Shown here: piece by piece, positions 30,535 through 43,256 of the stretch | Position numbering within the stretch: position 1 is the first letter of the stretch | Layout of the letters: every line of letters starts with the position of its first letter | Assembly (NCBI GenBank): GCA_001599935.1 | Contig: BCIJ01000020.1 | Span: forward strand, 3,940-67,939 | Direction of reading: 5' to 3' | Length of the DNA: 64,000 nucleotides | From: Holtermannia corniformis | Taxonomy: Eukaryota > Basidiomycota > Tremellomycetes > Holtermanniales | Notes under the pieces: model-generated | Told to the model about the DNA's origin: nothing | Seen by the model: the letters and a program-made list of their open reading frames with translations, nothing else | The model's database searches: none | Made by a program: the position numbers and the translations under genes

Positions 30535-31946
30535 CTAGAGACCGACGACGTCGCGCACCATGCGTTCTCCGACTTCAGGCTTGAGTAACTCGCCGTGCGA
30601 GATGTCGTGCGTAGAGCACCAGCCGTAGCTTTCGAGCAAGAGGGTGTCGGTGATGGGGATCGAGTTTTGGGCTAGGACGCGGATCACGTTTGCGATCAGA
30701 GAGATTGCGTGGCGAGACTCGGGAGGGATTTCCTAGCGGGTGTTAGGACTGGTATGCGATGCGATATGGAAGATGAGCAGGGAACGAGTGGAGCGTGATT
30801 ACGAATCACGCTTGATCAATCTTGATCAAGCAGAAGCAGACGCCAAAGCAGAAAAGCTCAGACAGCACCCTAGGCTTGAGGACGGAAAGATGAGCACCCA
30901 TCGCAGCGCCTCACAACCACGCCCCGTTTCACCAGACCACACTACAGACCCCACTCACATCGTTCTTATCACTATACACGCCCTCGGCGTCAAAGCCCTC
31001 CTCTCCTTCCCTCTGACTCTGGCTCATCCCGGCCGCGACCCAGACAAAGCCGTTCAGTCCCAAGATGACATCGACGCCCGTCGGGCCGCACGGCGGCGGC
31101 AGCGTATAAAAGTGAGATTTCAACCGGCGGATCAAGCGTGGTGCGAGTTCGAGCAGGAGCCCGTTACGGAGTTTACCGTATTTGAGCGATCGGGTGTGGA
31201 GGGACATTGCGCCGTCTGCGTACATGGCTTGCACTTCGGCGACCAGGAGCTGTGGGAGCAGTGTGAGACGGATGATGGGGAGAGCGGGACGGGACGTACA
31301 TCGCCTTCCGCCAAGAACTCGCGCATCTTGAGGGCATCGCTCTCCATCTTGCGTCGCTGGTGGGATATTAGTCGCGAGCTTGTCCGATGCGACTTGACGC
31401 ACTTGGACACCGCCGGGCAAGTTGACACTCGATAGCAGCAGAACTGCGTCTTGTCTTGCGTTCGCTTCCACCTTCCACCGCAGCTGTCCGACCTCGACGA
31501 TGCGCCCGATCACAAGGTCGCCGACTTCGGGGATATACCTAGCACAAAACGTCAGCACGGTCGTGAGTAGCCGAGATCGGAACAGACCTCGACTTCAACG
31601 CCTTGACGGATACAAGCTTGTTGACGCGCTCAATCGTGCCCGTGACTGTCGCGATCACTTGCTCGTCTTCCACATACGTCCCGTGTCCTCTGATCGAGCG
31701 TCAGGCGTCTTCGCGTGGACTTGGCGAAGCAACGGACCTCATGTAGTCTCTTGTGCTCGTGATGACCTCGCCTGGACTGACAAACATGCTCTTGAGGCCT
31801 GAACTCGAGCCCTCGCCGAGGTCATCGACGTCCATTGCGTCGTCATCGAGTGCGAGCTCGGGATGGGCCTTTGGTGCGGTGTAGGCTGTTGCTGGGTCGT
31901 CGATGTAGTGCAATACCGGTGGCGGTGGGACGTTGATGGTGAACAT
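30535..31946 (-). CDS. RRP4: Exosome RNA-binding subunit Rrp4
   Basis: Multi-exon gene with ATG at 31946; a longer frame to 31961 begins with GTG and was rejected. After FVSPGEVIT comes the N-terminal domain (GHGTYVEDEQVIATVTGTIERV), the S1 domain (YIPEVGDLVIGRIVEVGQLRWKV) and the KH-like half (GPTGVDVILGLNGFVWVA), ending in a helical tail. GTY and GDLVIGR..W.V are signature Rrp4 features. The protein is one of three cap subunits of the RNA exosome in nucleus and cytoplasm and feeds RNA to the barrel. The last exon stops at 30535. Confidence 0.92.
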
Positions 31947-32255
31947 TGCAGTAGCGGTCACTGCGAGTGAGCAATGTTAAAGAAGGATAGGTTCAAGTTG
32001 AAGACGAGCTGAGCTGGTCACGTGACTGGCGCGACACTAATACCAGTTAGGCTTGCCATCCGTGCGCCTAATGTTGGGTTTGGACGCCTAAAACGCGCCA
32101 GCAGTCGATGCTACAACGTCAAGACAGTGTATACACTGGCAGCGAACAGCAGCTTCACCATGCGCTTCACTCGCGCATACTAGCATCCAGACATCACCAC
32201 CCACTCGCATCGCTCTCCGGCAAGCATCAAAGGAGGTCCAAGCACCATCCTCACC

Positions 32256-35200
32256 ATGGACGAGCCAACAGCACTTGCGCTCCCTCCAACACTGCCCTAC
32301 CCACTCACCGTCACCTCGCTCGCCGTCAAACAAGGAGACAGCGTCACAAGAGGTACCAAGCTGCTGGAATACAGCTTCAAATCAAGCACGCTCGCAAGAG
32401 AACTCCGTGGGACCGGGAAATCTCTGACGAGCGCCAAGGATGACATGATGGGCAGTTGGGAGTGTACGGTCCACGGCGAGGTCGTCAAGTGGGAGTCTGG
32501 GGTGGCAGTGGGGGTGATGATGGATAAACCGAGCAGGTGGGTGCATCTGTACCCTTGTATAGCGGTACCATTCGCGCGCGTAAGAGCTGACGATGCGGAT
32601 AGCTCACCAATCATCCATGTCCTTGAGCCTTGCTCTCATCCTGTCCAGCTACACGGCATGTGCGGGATCTGCGGCATGGACCTGACCACGTACATCCTGC
32701 ATCCCGATTGCCGATTGCCCGCACAGCGCTGACGAGCTCACAGCAACGATTACTTGTCCGCGCCGCAGCCGCTTCAATCCAGCGCAGGCCCAAGCTCGAA
32801 TGTGCATGGTCGGTTCGAGATTGCACATGACTCGCTCGGCGTGACTGTCTCTGCTACAGTGCGTACATAATCCCTGAACACGAGCGCTCACTCTGCGCCA
32901 ACAGGAAGCCAAGCGACTCTCCAACCAAACGCGCGATAAACTACTAGCGGAACAGCGCCTGATCCTCATTGTCGATCTCGACCAGACCATCATCCACACC
33001 ACCGTCGACCCGACCGTCGGCGAATGGATGACCGAGATTGAAGAGGACGAGGCCGAGCTCGAAGATGACCCCGAGCCCGACGCGTCCGCACCCGCGCCCG
33101 CGCTTACACAAGCAGCAGAGGAACCAACAGCTGTCCAGTCAGACCCAACTACCACGCCACCAACATCTCCGCATGCGAAACCGACGCCGTTACCGACAGT
33201 CGCGGACCTCCCGCCAAACGCCGGCGAGAACAAGGAACCGAACCCGAATGCCGACGCGCTACGCGATGTAGGTCGTTTCCAACTCAGCGACGATATGCCT
33301 GGCCTGCCCGCCGGCTTCATCGCGGGCGGGTTAAGAAAACGCAAGCGCAAGCGCGGCGGTAGCCTGGTCCAGGTCAACGGCGAGGGGTGGAAAGAGGGCA
33401 GGTGGTACTATGTGAAACCGAGGTCAGGCAGGCCAGGTTGCGCCACCGTCGCCATGCTGACGACACGACCAGACCCGGCTTGACGCGCTTCCTGACCGAC
33501 ATGAGCGCGCTGTACGAGATGCACGTCTACACGATGGGCACGCGCTCGTACGCCGACGCAATCTGTAAAGTGATTGATCCCGACGGGAAATACTTTGGCA
33601 GTCGGATCCTGTCTAGAGACGAGAGCGGCAGTGCGTCGTCCGACTGCATGCATGGACAAAGACGCTGACACTGACGGCACAGGCATGAGCGTCAAGAGCT
33701 TGAAGCGCTTGTTCCCGACAGACCAGACCATGGTCGTGGTGATTGATGATCGGGCAGACGTTTGGGAATATAGCCCAAACCTGATCCAAGTCGTGCCCTG
33801 TACGTCTTTGTGTCCCACAGTGTAGCAACGTCGGCGCTGAGTATATTGACAGATGACTTCTTCATCGGCATCGGCGACATCAACGCCTCGTTCCTCCCCG
33901 TCGCGCCAGCGTCTCCGTCACCCTCTACCCCCGGCAAACCAGTCGGCACCGTGTCCTCCGCCCCAACAGAAGTTATCCTAGCTGAACGCGCCACACTGCT
34001 AAACGAGCAGAGTGAGGCCCGACCGCTGGCCAAAGCGCAGGAGGAACTCGAGAAGAGCGAGGCAGGCAGTGAGAACGGGGATGCGTCGGCAAGCGAGAGT
34101 GAGCCTGATGCGGCGGTCACGGACGCAAAGGAGACGGAGCCGACGGCACATCGCAAACCTTTGTTGAAGACGGACGACGCAGAGTTGATCCGGGTCGAGG
34201 ATGTGCGTGTTTTTTGAGTGCACGAAGGCGGCTGACGCGAGTTATAGATCTTACGAAGCGTCCACGGTGACTTTTATGGGAGATATAAAGACAAGCAGAG
34301 GCAGAGATACCGGAACCCGAGTGACGATTGCGATGTCCGAGTGAGTGGCTATCGATACCTCCCTTGTTGGTTGGATGCTGATCTGTACAGGCTATCATCC
34401 CGCGAATGAAGACCAAGATCCTGGCCGGGTGTACGTTTGCGTTCTCGGGAGTGTTCCCCGTCGGGGTCAAGCCGGAATCGTCAGTTTTGATCCAGCGGCG
34501 AGATGGCAGGATGAGCGCTGATCAGGCCCAGGATGGATGTCTGGATCCGTGCTCGGCAGTTTGGCGCTCACTGCGTCGACACACTCGACGCCGAGATCAC
34601 CCACCTCGTCGCTGTGAATGTGGGTTTCTACATCTCGACTATTGACTTTGCTGACGGACTGCAATCAGCCTGGCACGGCAAAGGTGCTGCAAGCCCGGCG
34701 CCGACCCGAAATCCGCATCGTCTGGCTCGAGTGGCTACTTTTGTGCTTGGCCCAATGGACTCGCATACCAGAAACAAACTACCTGATCCCTGCTACTTCT
34801 GGTCCCGGTCTTGGTGCAGGATCCCGCCCACCATCGGAAAAGGGCGAAGAGGATGAGACGATCTGGGAGGGTGTCGACGACGAGGACCGGATGTTGATGG
34901 AGGAGGGTGATCGGCGTGCACTGCAGTCGATGAAGGATGTCGACTGGGAGGCGGCCGACGCCGAGCTGATGGAGTTTCTGGGTAGTGATGGAAGTGATAG
35001 CGGGGATGAGGCTGACAAGAGGTTGGTCGGTGCCTTTGGCGAGGCTGGTAACTGACGTCTGCGAGTGCTCCACCTACGCCAAGCAAGAAACGCGCACGGT
35101 TCGTAGATGAGCAAGATGGCGAAGAGCCGCTGGCATCGTACAAGAGCGCAAAAAGTGTTTCACCAGAGCAAGAGGCCGAGTGAGTCACTGCTAGGTGATC

Positions 35201-35685
35201 CGTGCGCTGGTCTGACACGCTGCATAGAGGCTCAGCATCGCCGTCGACGAAACGGGCTCGGGCCGACTCTATCGCCGACTCCACGCCGTCGGACTCGGAG
35301 CAATCACAGACCAAGAAGCAGAAGACGGCGACGGCAACAGCTTTGAGTGACTTGGCGGACAATGCGGGTACAAGCCTGAAGGGCAAGGGCAAGAGCAAGA
35401 TGACGGAAGAGGACTACGAGAAAGCAGCGGCACTCGCTCTAGGCTCTCAAGAGACGCAGTCGGATTTCGGGACGACGGACGATGAGGGGGATGATGACTT
35501 TGCGGCCATGGTTAGTCATGAGTGCTTTGCCTGCTGTGGTCAGTGCTGAACTGTGTGGTAAGCTCGCAGCGAGTATGAAGAAGCCCTCGTCGACAAAGAA
35601 CGGGGTCAAGACGATAGCGAATGAGACGTTGGATGACGCCGGCGATGGTGATGGCTCTCTGTTTGGGGGAGATGAGGATGTATGA
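32256..35685 (+). CDS. FCP1: RNA polymerase II CTD phosphatase Fcp1
   Basis: Many short exons from ATG 32256. The N-terminal biotinyl-like domain (WECTVHGEVVKWESGVAV, LHGMCGICGMDLT) is followed by the FCPH catalytic domain with the DXDXT motif in LILIVDLDQTIIHT; VVVIDDRADVW is the second aspartate site. An acidic/Pro-rich insert interrupts the catalytic domain, as is usual in Fcp1. A BRCT domain follows (ILAGCTFAFSGVFPVG, FGAHCVDTLDAEITHLVA, IRIVWLEWLLLCLA). The tail is acidic and Ser-rich. Fcp1 dephosphorylates the CTD to recycle RNA polymerase II in the nucleus. Tail-to-tail with the TyrRS gene, 24 bases between stops. Confidence 0.93.
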
Positions 35686-35709
35686 TGCATTGCCACAATG
35701 CTGCAGTAC

Positions 35710-37457
35710 CTAGTCGAGGTACATGATCAAGTGGGAGCTCTTGCCAATCCGCAAGATGACGACATGGTTATCGACCAAGTCTGTTTCTGACAGAGCTTGG
35801 TTGGAGTCTACCATCCGCGTGTCGTTCAAGTAGAAGCCGCCCGAAGAGACAATCCGGTTCGCCTCGCCTAGGCGTGTCAGTGATCTCTACCGATGTGCAC
35901 GCCAGCAGACTGACCCCGAGACTTGATCCTACCGTGCATGGCTGCCAACTTGGTCAAAGGCAGACCGAGCGCTTGATCTCGAGTGATCCGGACAAGCCGA
36001 TCATCGCCCTCGAAGGCGGCCAGCACATCGACAGCTTTCAACGTCTCGAGCGAGGTGGAAAAGAGCACGGCGGCAGCTGTTTGCGCTTTCTTGACGCTGT
36101 CGGCTCGAGGTGTATCAGCGTTTGCAATGTTCCACGGTGACGATGACGACTGACGACCGTGTACGAGCTCGGTGATCTCGTCGGCTAGTAGGCGCTGAGC
36201 GGAGCGCTTCACGGGTGCCGCCTGGGGTAGAATGCATGAGCTGGGCGATGCGGCCGTTGCGACACCATCTCTCACCTCGTGCGCGGCCATACACTGCTCT
36301 ATCCGGTCAAGAGGCAGAAACGTGAATAACTTGAGATACCGTCCAACATCGGCATCCGTCGTTCGCAAGAAGAACTGCGACGCCATCAGCCCATCATGGC
36401 ATCTGACCACAACACGTACCTGATAGAAATCATGCACGCCCGTCATCTTGTCATCAAGCCATACTGCGTTGCCCGCGCTCTTGCCAAACTTTTCGCCCGA
36501 GCTCGTCGTCAACAGTGGGATCGTGAGCCCGAACGGCTCTTCGGTGTTTGTTAATGGTGTCTGTGCGGAGCGCTTGATCAGGTCGATCCCGGCGACAATG
36601 TTTCCCCACTGGTCTGAGCCGCCAATCTGGGCTCTGCAACCGTGCGTGCTGTGCAAGACCTGGAAATCGTGGGCTTGGAGGAGTTGATAGGAGAATTCAG
36701 TGAAAGAGATGCCAGACTCGGCGGTCAGACGGGACTTGACACTGCGCAAGGTAAGCAAGAGATCCCCTGTCAGCAATCAAGGTAGCGTGCCTATCTCTTG
36801 ACAGCATCACGTTGACCTTGGACTCCTTTCCGACGGTGCGCAAAAAGTCCAACAACGAGATCTCCTTGAACCATTCGAGGTTGTTGACGACCTTGACGCC
36901 ACTGTTACGACCGCTGGCCGAGCTCTCGGCTTGATTTCGTCTCTTGGCAGAGTAGTCCAAGCCACGCTCAAAGAAGCGATGAACCTGTGCCGTGATGCAG
37001 TTGACGTTGTGCTGCAGCTGCTCCGGGTTCAATGCGTTGCGTTCGGTTGATCGGCCGGAGGGGTCACCGATAGAACCGGTTGCGCCGCCAATCTGACGCA
37101 GAATGAGCTGCTGCAGTTTCCTAAACACCTTCAGACTCACTACCGCCAAAGCCTGGTGGCCGGCTGCTTGGAAGTGCAAGAGGCTGAGGAGCGGTAGGAG
37201 GTTGCCGACGTGTAAGGATGAAGCTGATGGGTCGACGCCAGAGTACACGCAGGTAGGTGCGTCGACTGATTTGCGAAATTGGGAGCTGAAATGGATAAGT
37301 CATCTTGTACTACTGCTGACATGCAAGCTGACCTGGTGAGAGCGGCTACAAAGCCTCTCGACTCCAGCTCGTCGATCACATTTCGCGCCAGAGTATGAGC
37401 GAGACGCTGAGCTCTGAGACTCCGCATGCGAGTAGCTTGCCTCGCTATTGTCCACAT
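35710..37457 (-). CDS. MSY1: Mitochondrial tyrosyl-tRNA synthetase
   Basis: ATG 37457 starts MWTIARQATRMRSLRAQRLA, a basic presequence typical of mitochondrial import. The class I aaRS fold follows: VYSGVDPSASSLHVGNLLPL carries the HIGH-type motif as HVGN, then GGATGSIGDPSGRS, AQIGGSDQWGNIVAGIDLI (tyrosine site) and KFGKSAGNAVW as the KMSKS-type loop. The C-terminal end (EANRIVSSGGFYLND) is the S4-like tRNA-binding domain. It charges mitochondrial tRNA-Tyr. Several introns interrupt it. Divergent from the importin gene with 211 bases between the ATGs. Confidence 0.93.
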
Positions 37458-37668
37458 TGCGCGGCGAGCACCGTTGCAAGGCTGCCAAAAAGTCGAAACG
37501 GCTGGAGTGGTCGCTCAGGAACGCACAGACAACACTTCGGAGTTCCGGATCACAGTCGGAGATCCGAAAATGCGAATGTCTAGAGGTGGATGCACAAGCC
37601 GACACTGACAGTCTGTCTGTACGATCCAGGAGCAGCCAGGAAGCTGAGAAGGAGATCCCTAATCGAGG

Positions 37669-40600
37669 ATGAGGCTGGAGGATGAGGTTGCGCCAACACC
37701 GCAGCTGTCTTTTCCGGTCCTTCCGCCTGACCAGATTCAGCATGTCGTCAATGTGAGTCGTCCGCTCAATATGGCACGGGGCACCCGCTGGATAGTTTCG
37801 TGTGAATGAGGGAACGTGGGCTGACTAACGAACCTGTCTCAGCTGATCGCTCGCTTGTATCACCCCAGCACGGCCGGCAACCCTCAAGCCGTCTACCAGC
37901 TTCAGCATGAACTGCAAGAGGTACAGAAGGCGCCAGAGGCTTGGGGCTTGATCAGTGGACTCATTGCGGCAGACGTGAGTCTACGTTTTCTACTTGTCGT
38001 CTTGGCGCTACAGGCAGGCGGAACGATCAAGCAGTAATACCAATAATACCATGCTGATATGCATGCAGGACGTGAATGCACGGTTCTTCTCGGCGCACAC
38101 GGCGCAAGTCAAGATCAGCAGAGACTGGTAAGGTCGATGCTCATCATCGAAAGCTTACTGACAGGCTCGTCGCAGGGACACGCTACCGTCCGAACTTCGT
38201 CCTGCATTGCTCAAACTCATGCTTGATGTCCTTTCGCACTCCGTTTCCCCAACGAACCCCCATGCGACTAGCAACCAGCTCATAGCTCGCAAGCTCTTCC
38301 AATGTGTATGTCCTTCTTGGGAATCACCGTATGCTCATCCACTTTAGCTATCATCCCTCATTCTGCGACTGCCCTCAAGCGACTTTCCGAACCCTCTACT
38401 TGCAGTCTTGACGTCTATCACCGGCGCGGCCGCGCCGTCGTCAGCAGGCGGAGACCAAGCTCGACTGAGAGCGAAGCTGTGGTCACTCGAGTGGCTGACA
38501 GTCTGCGTCGAAGAGGTTACGCGAAGCGGACTGCTCGCTAATCGACGGTGAGTGCAAGGTAGCACAAGCGACAACGCCTCATCGTTACAGCATGGAAGTC
38601 GATGCATCGCTACAATCCGACCTTCCTTTCGTCATGCAGACCATCTCGTCTTCGCTCAACGTCGACGACTTGGCACAACAGCGACTATCAGAGTCGGAAA
38701 TCGTCAAAGAGGCAACAGGTGCTCTGGAAACGTTCAAGGCTTGGGTACTGTGGGGTCTCGGGCCGAGGTTTGTACTCTCAACCGGATTTGACAGCAAGAC
38801 CTGACGTTGCCAAGTGAGATCTCGGCAATACTACCATTGCTGTACCGCATGCTCGATACACCTATGCTCCCGCCTGCAGCCGCGGCGCTGAACGAGATCC
38901 TGTCCAGCAGCGTGTACAAGGATGGCAAGGGCAGCAAGATCCTGACAGAGCCTATCATTGCGTGGATTTCGGGCGGGGCCGGTCAGCGAACCATCTCGGG
39001 AGGCGAGGATGGTGCGTTGACAGCGTTGTTGGATCTCAGACTAATGCACTTTAGACACATTGCTGCCGTTGACGCTGCTCATGACAAACCTGGTGGAGCA
39101 CTCGAGCGAATGGATCGCAAGCAATATCAGCAGGGAAGACGTCCAAGCGTTCCTGGGGACCTTCCTGCAGATCACTGGGCTCGAAGGCTTACCAGGCGTC
39201 GAGAACCTCGCAAGTGGTGTCAGTCGCGGCCTATCTCCTCCCGCGCATTACTAACTGGTCTAGATGACACTAGCAGCATATCCGCTTATCCAAGAAGCCA
39301 TCTTCGACTCGGACATGTTCTCGCTGCCGCAGGAAAGCCCAGAATGGCAGATCCCGCGAGGGTTCTTCACCAGCTTGCTACAAGTCGTGCAGGCCAAAGT
39401 GCGGTATCCGGGAAATGGCGACATACCTGGAGAACCCCTTGGCGGGTTGGACACGGAGGATCGCGAGGCCTTTGAGAGTTATCGAAGAGATGCGGGTGAA
39501 GTCGTTGTCGGCGCGTGAGTCAGCACGAGGTCGTGGATGTGGATGTACTGACTGTATTGATAGCTACTACATTCTGCGGGAGGCCACGATGGCGTCGCTT
39601 GTACAGGATTTGATCGAGCAGCTGAATCGACAAGCACCGTGGCAGGTGCGTTGGCTCCGTGCAACTCACTACCATCTGACTGGTATACAGGACGTCGAAG
39701 CAACCCTGCATTGTATTCGCCATTCGCACGAGGCTGTGCCGCTCGGCGAGAGTGTCAGTTTGCCTCGATTGCTCGGTGAAGAGGTGTTGGGTCGACTGGC
39801 GCAACGGCCAAACATCGGCGTCGGCGAGGACAGGCTACGCTTGACGGCCATCTGCACTATACGTATGTTTTGACACGGTGAATGAGCCCGAAAACGCAAC
39901 TCAGACGACCGCAGAGGCGTACGAGGAGTGGTTCAAGCACCACCCAGACCACCTCGTCCCAGTGCTTTCGTATCTAGTCCCAGCCCTCGACGTACCCGCC
40001 ACTGCTAGCACCGCTGCGACGGCATTAAAGGCGCTTTGCGACATGTGCCGCACTAAACTGGTCGGGCACATCGGTGCATTTTCAGCCTTGCATGGCAAGA
40101 TTGGGAATCTCGAGGTACGCCGGCTGCTTCACCGTGCGACGGAAGCTGACATGCTACTTAGCCAGATGACCAGACGAAGGTCATCGAGGCTATAACTAGT
40201 GTCCTGCAAGCGTTGCCTCCATCCGAAGCTATCGCGCCAGTCGAGGCAGGTCTTTGGTCCATCTGTGAAATCGCAACTCACTCGAAGTAGAGCATTGTCA
40301 ACCCTATCATCGACCAGCTTGCGACCGCCATTCAAATGGCTACGGTTGTGAGTCGTGTCTTCTGTCTACCAAAGTGACTGACATCTCGCAGAATATCGAA
40401 GAAGCCAAGGTTCTCTGTGTCGTCCAGTTGCGCGCTTTGACCGCATGCGCTAAAGGCCTCACACCGTCAGACGACGACATCTTTGACGCGGACTCGGACG
40501 AGGAAGGGACGCCGTTCACGACCCTCACAAATCATGCACGAAACGACTCACGACTCGTCAGCCTCCGGGAACGGATAACGCTCGGGATCGGTCGAGTGAT

Positions 40601-41737
40601 TGAAATTTGGTCGACAGACGTCCAAATCGCAGATGTAGGTGCACTGTGCAAATGGCAGTGCCAAGCTGACGCGCCGCAGGCATTCAGCGATCTCTTCAAG
40701 TCGATGACAACGTCTGCCGACTCCCCAACGCTCGTCGCACTGTCTCCGGTTCCTCTGCTGCACCTCGTATCGACTGCTGCCGAGCGGCAACTCACCGCCA
40801 TCTGGCTATCGCTCGCTTCCACCCTAATCTTGCGCGTAGCCCCGCAGTCCGCGTTTCTATCCAAGAAACTGTCAGAGCAAGATGAAATCTTGCTGCAGCA
40901 GTCCACAGTGCAGGCTGAGCAGGCTGTACGAGATGCAGCCGGGCGCTTGTTCAACGCAACAGCACCGATCCTGGGCGCCGCAAGTGGAATGCACGACGTG
41001 CGCTGATTGTCGGACCAAGATCACCGAGCTGACAGCGTCACAGCACCCCGATGTGGTCGAGTCGTGGTTCCGCTTCGCCGGTGCTCTCGTCTCCAAGTTC
41101 CCCGCTGCGTTCCTCAGCCTCGACGCCGAGATCGGTCACGGCTTTGTTCAGATTGGGATCGCCGGTCTCGGCGCACAAGAGCGCTTTTCGCTCAAGACTG
41201 CGGCCGAGTTCTTTGTCAGTCGCTATCATCTGCCACTGAGACTACTTCTCACATGGCTCAGATCTCCCTGCTGGCAGCAACGCGCTACCCCGACTCTCTC
41301 CTCGTGCCCGCGCACGAGTTGTTGATCCCACATGGACAAGCGCTGCTGCGAGCCCTTATCCTCAGTGCTGGCGCTGAAGGTCCACGATCCATGATACCGA
41401 ATCTGGCGGAACTGCTTGCTGCCCTTGTCACGCGTTTGCCTCAGCAGGCACCTGCATGGCTCAACAATGTCTTGTCCGAGGTGAGTGCTGAATCGGCTCA
41501 GAAGCCGCGTCAGTGCTTATGAACGATAGCCCGGCTTCCCCGACGCGCGTGCAACACCAGCGTCCAAGGAAAAGCTGCGCAACGTTGTGCTCAAGTGAGT
41601 GCTTTGTGCCACCAGTTATGGACACGGCTGACAGGTGCAGATCCCGTACGGCGAAAAAGATGCGCGAGGCCCTGAACGACTTTGCGCTGATCGCGCGCGG
41701 TCTAGCCGATACGACGTATGGGATGGCCACGACGTGA
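37669..41737 (+). CDS. Importin-beta family karyopherin (importin-13/Kap122-like)
   Basis: Very exon-rich gene from ATG 37669 (LPPDQIQHVVNLIARLYHP) to the stop at 41735. The product is almost wholly helical HEAT-repeat sequence. The N terminus resembles an importin N-terminal region (QAVYQLQHELQEVQKAPEAWGL), and VVQAKVRYPGNGD..FESYRRDAGEVVVGAYYILRE is the mid-section pattern seen in TNPO3/importin-13-type carriers. WQDVEATLHCIRHSHEAV matches the W-x-x-x-EA-x-L-x-x-h motif of the same group. Such receptors carry cargo through nuclear pores under control of Ran. The exact orthologue (importin-13, Kap122/Pdr6 or Mtr10) is not settled. Confidence 0.8.
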
Positions 41738-41792
41738 TCCCCCGCCCCGCATGATTATAAATGCTGCCTGCATCGCATCCAGTGCACGAGTG

Positions 41793-43018
41793 CTAGCCTG
41801 TATGCATAGCGACCTTTTCGATCGCCTCGCTCGTGCCAAGTTCGTGATCCGGCAGGGCCAGACTCTCGTCATCGCCGGCACCGCCGTGGGTCGCACTGAT
41901 GACTTTGGCCGTGGCCCAGTTGAGGTAAGCTTGTCTGCCTAGTTCCCAGGATTTCGTGTGGCCGCCTTCTGGGATGGATTTAGGAGCGGCGGGGTGGATG
42001 ACGTCGATTGCGTTCAGCTTGGTGTGCAAGGTACTGAGCGTTTGCGTGATGTTGGTGGTTGTTTGTGGGAGCGGCGAGACTGGGTTGACTATCAGCACTG
42101 CTCTCATCCGACCGTCACGAGGTGAAACGCAAGTGTTCAGATACGTACGGCCAGCAGTCTCCACAACGTCTTTGACGAACGCGACCTCGGCTCTGCGCCG
42201 TCTCGCAACGACCAGCCGTCGATCCAGAGCGCGGTCGGCAAGGATCAGTTGATGGCGAAGTTTGCGCGCTTGCTCGACTTTGACCCGCAGTTGTTCTACC
42301 GTTTTCGCGAGCTCGGTCTCGCCGTCGGGGAGGGACGCGACGTATTCGCCTCGATCAAAGTCGAGGCCTTTATGCCATGGCTGGTCATGGCTGTCAGTGG
42401 GGCGATAAGGTGCAGCAGGTGAACGGACCAAGACTATATCAAGCCCTGTTGGGATCTCGAACGCGTTCCGTAGCGCCCAGCCTGTAAACTTGTCGAATGC
42501 GAGGTCAATGTGTGACTCGAGAAGGGTTTCGAGTGCGTGCAGGCCCTAAGTGTGTGAGCACCGACACCACATGAACGATGCGTTGGATCCGGCGACTCAC
42601 GATATCGACTTCGCGCTCGGCGTCCTCCCCTTTGCCGTCTGCTATTCGAGTGGCCCAGCCCGAGATGGCCTCGACGGTGTTGTAGATCTCGACACGCGCG
42701 CACTCTGTGATGTCGTCGAGCGCGTTGCGCGGGTGAAAGCCAATCATCTGTGCGGAGTGGCGTCAGTCTGATTGTGACCTACACAAAGCCCATACAGACC
42801 TCTTGCACGAGCCTCGTCCGCTGCTCTTCGTTCAACTCGCGCCGCTTGCCATCGCTCACTCTGCGCACGTAGCCGGGTGTCAAGCTCGGCGCGAAGTCGG
42901 CGAGCGGTGGGAGGTGTTGGACGTGGACTGATTTGGAGGATGAAGGATCTTGGATCAGAGGCTGTGCTTGCCTTGTCGACTGCCTGCGCTGAGGGAGGGA
43001 GCGGCGGAGGGGAGGCAT
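41793..43018 (-). CDS. MIS12: Kinetochore protein Mis12
   Basis: Exons from ATG 43018. A disordered basic N terminus (PLRRSLPQRRQSTRQAQ) precedes the Mis12 domain: IGFHPRNALDDITECARVEIYN, then ALETLLESHIDLAFDKFTGWALRN and FEIPTG, the strongly conserved core of Mis12. Coiled-coil helices follow (LAKTVEQLRVKVEQARKLRHQL). Mis12 joins Nnf1, Dsn1 and Nsl1 in the complex that links inner centromere chromatin to Ndc80 and microtubules. The N-terminal extension before the conserved domain is longer than in most Mis12 proteins. Tail-to-tail with the importin gene. Confidence 0.88.
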
Positions 43019-43256
43019 GGTCGATCGAGAAACCCAAGACGGTCAACTTGCCACTGGCACAACAACAACCTGGTTTTGATATTGTATGCATCACATGAAA
43101 CAAGATTTGGAATAATGACGTGTCACATGCGTCGTTTCAGCTGCGCGCGTCTTGTCCAGCTGCTGTGAACTCAACTCGGCCATACTACAGCCAAAAGTAT
43201 CTTATAGCGCCGGTGAAGCAACCGAGGGAGCTGTTCAGGCAATCGCAAAGCGCACG

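Noticed and set aside
31947..31961. Rrp4 start at 31961
   Set aside because: The codon is GTG; the real ATG is at 31946.
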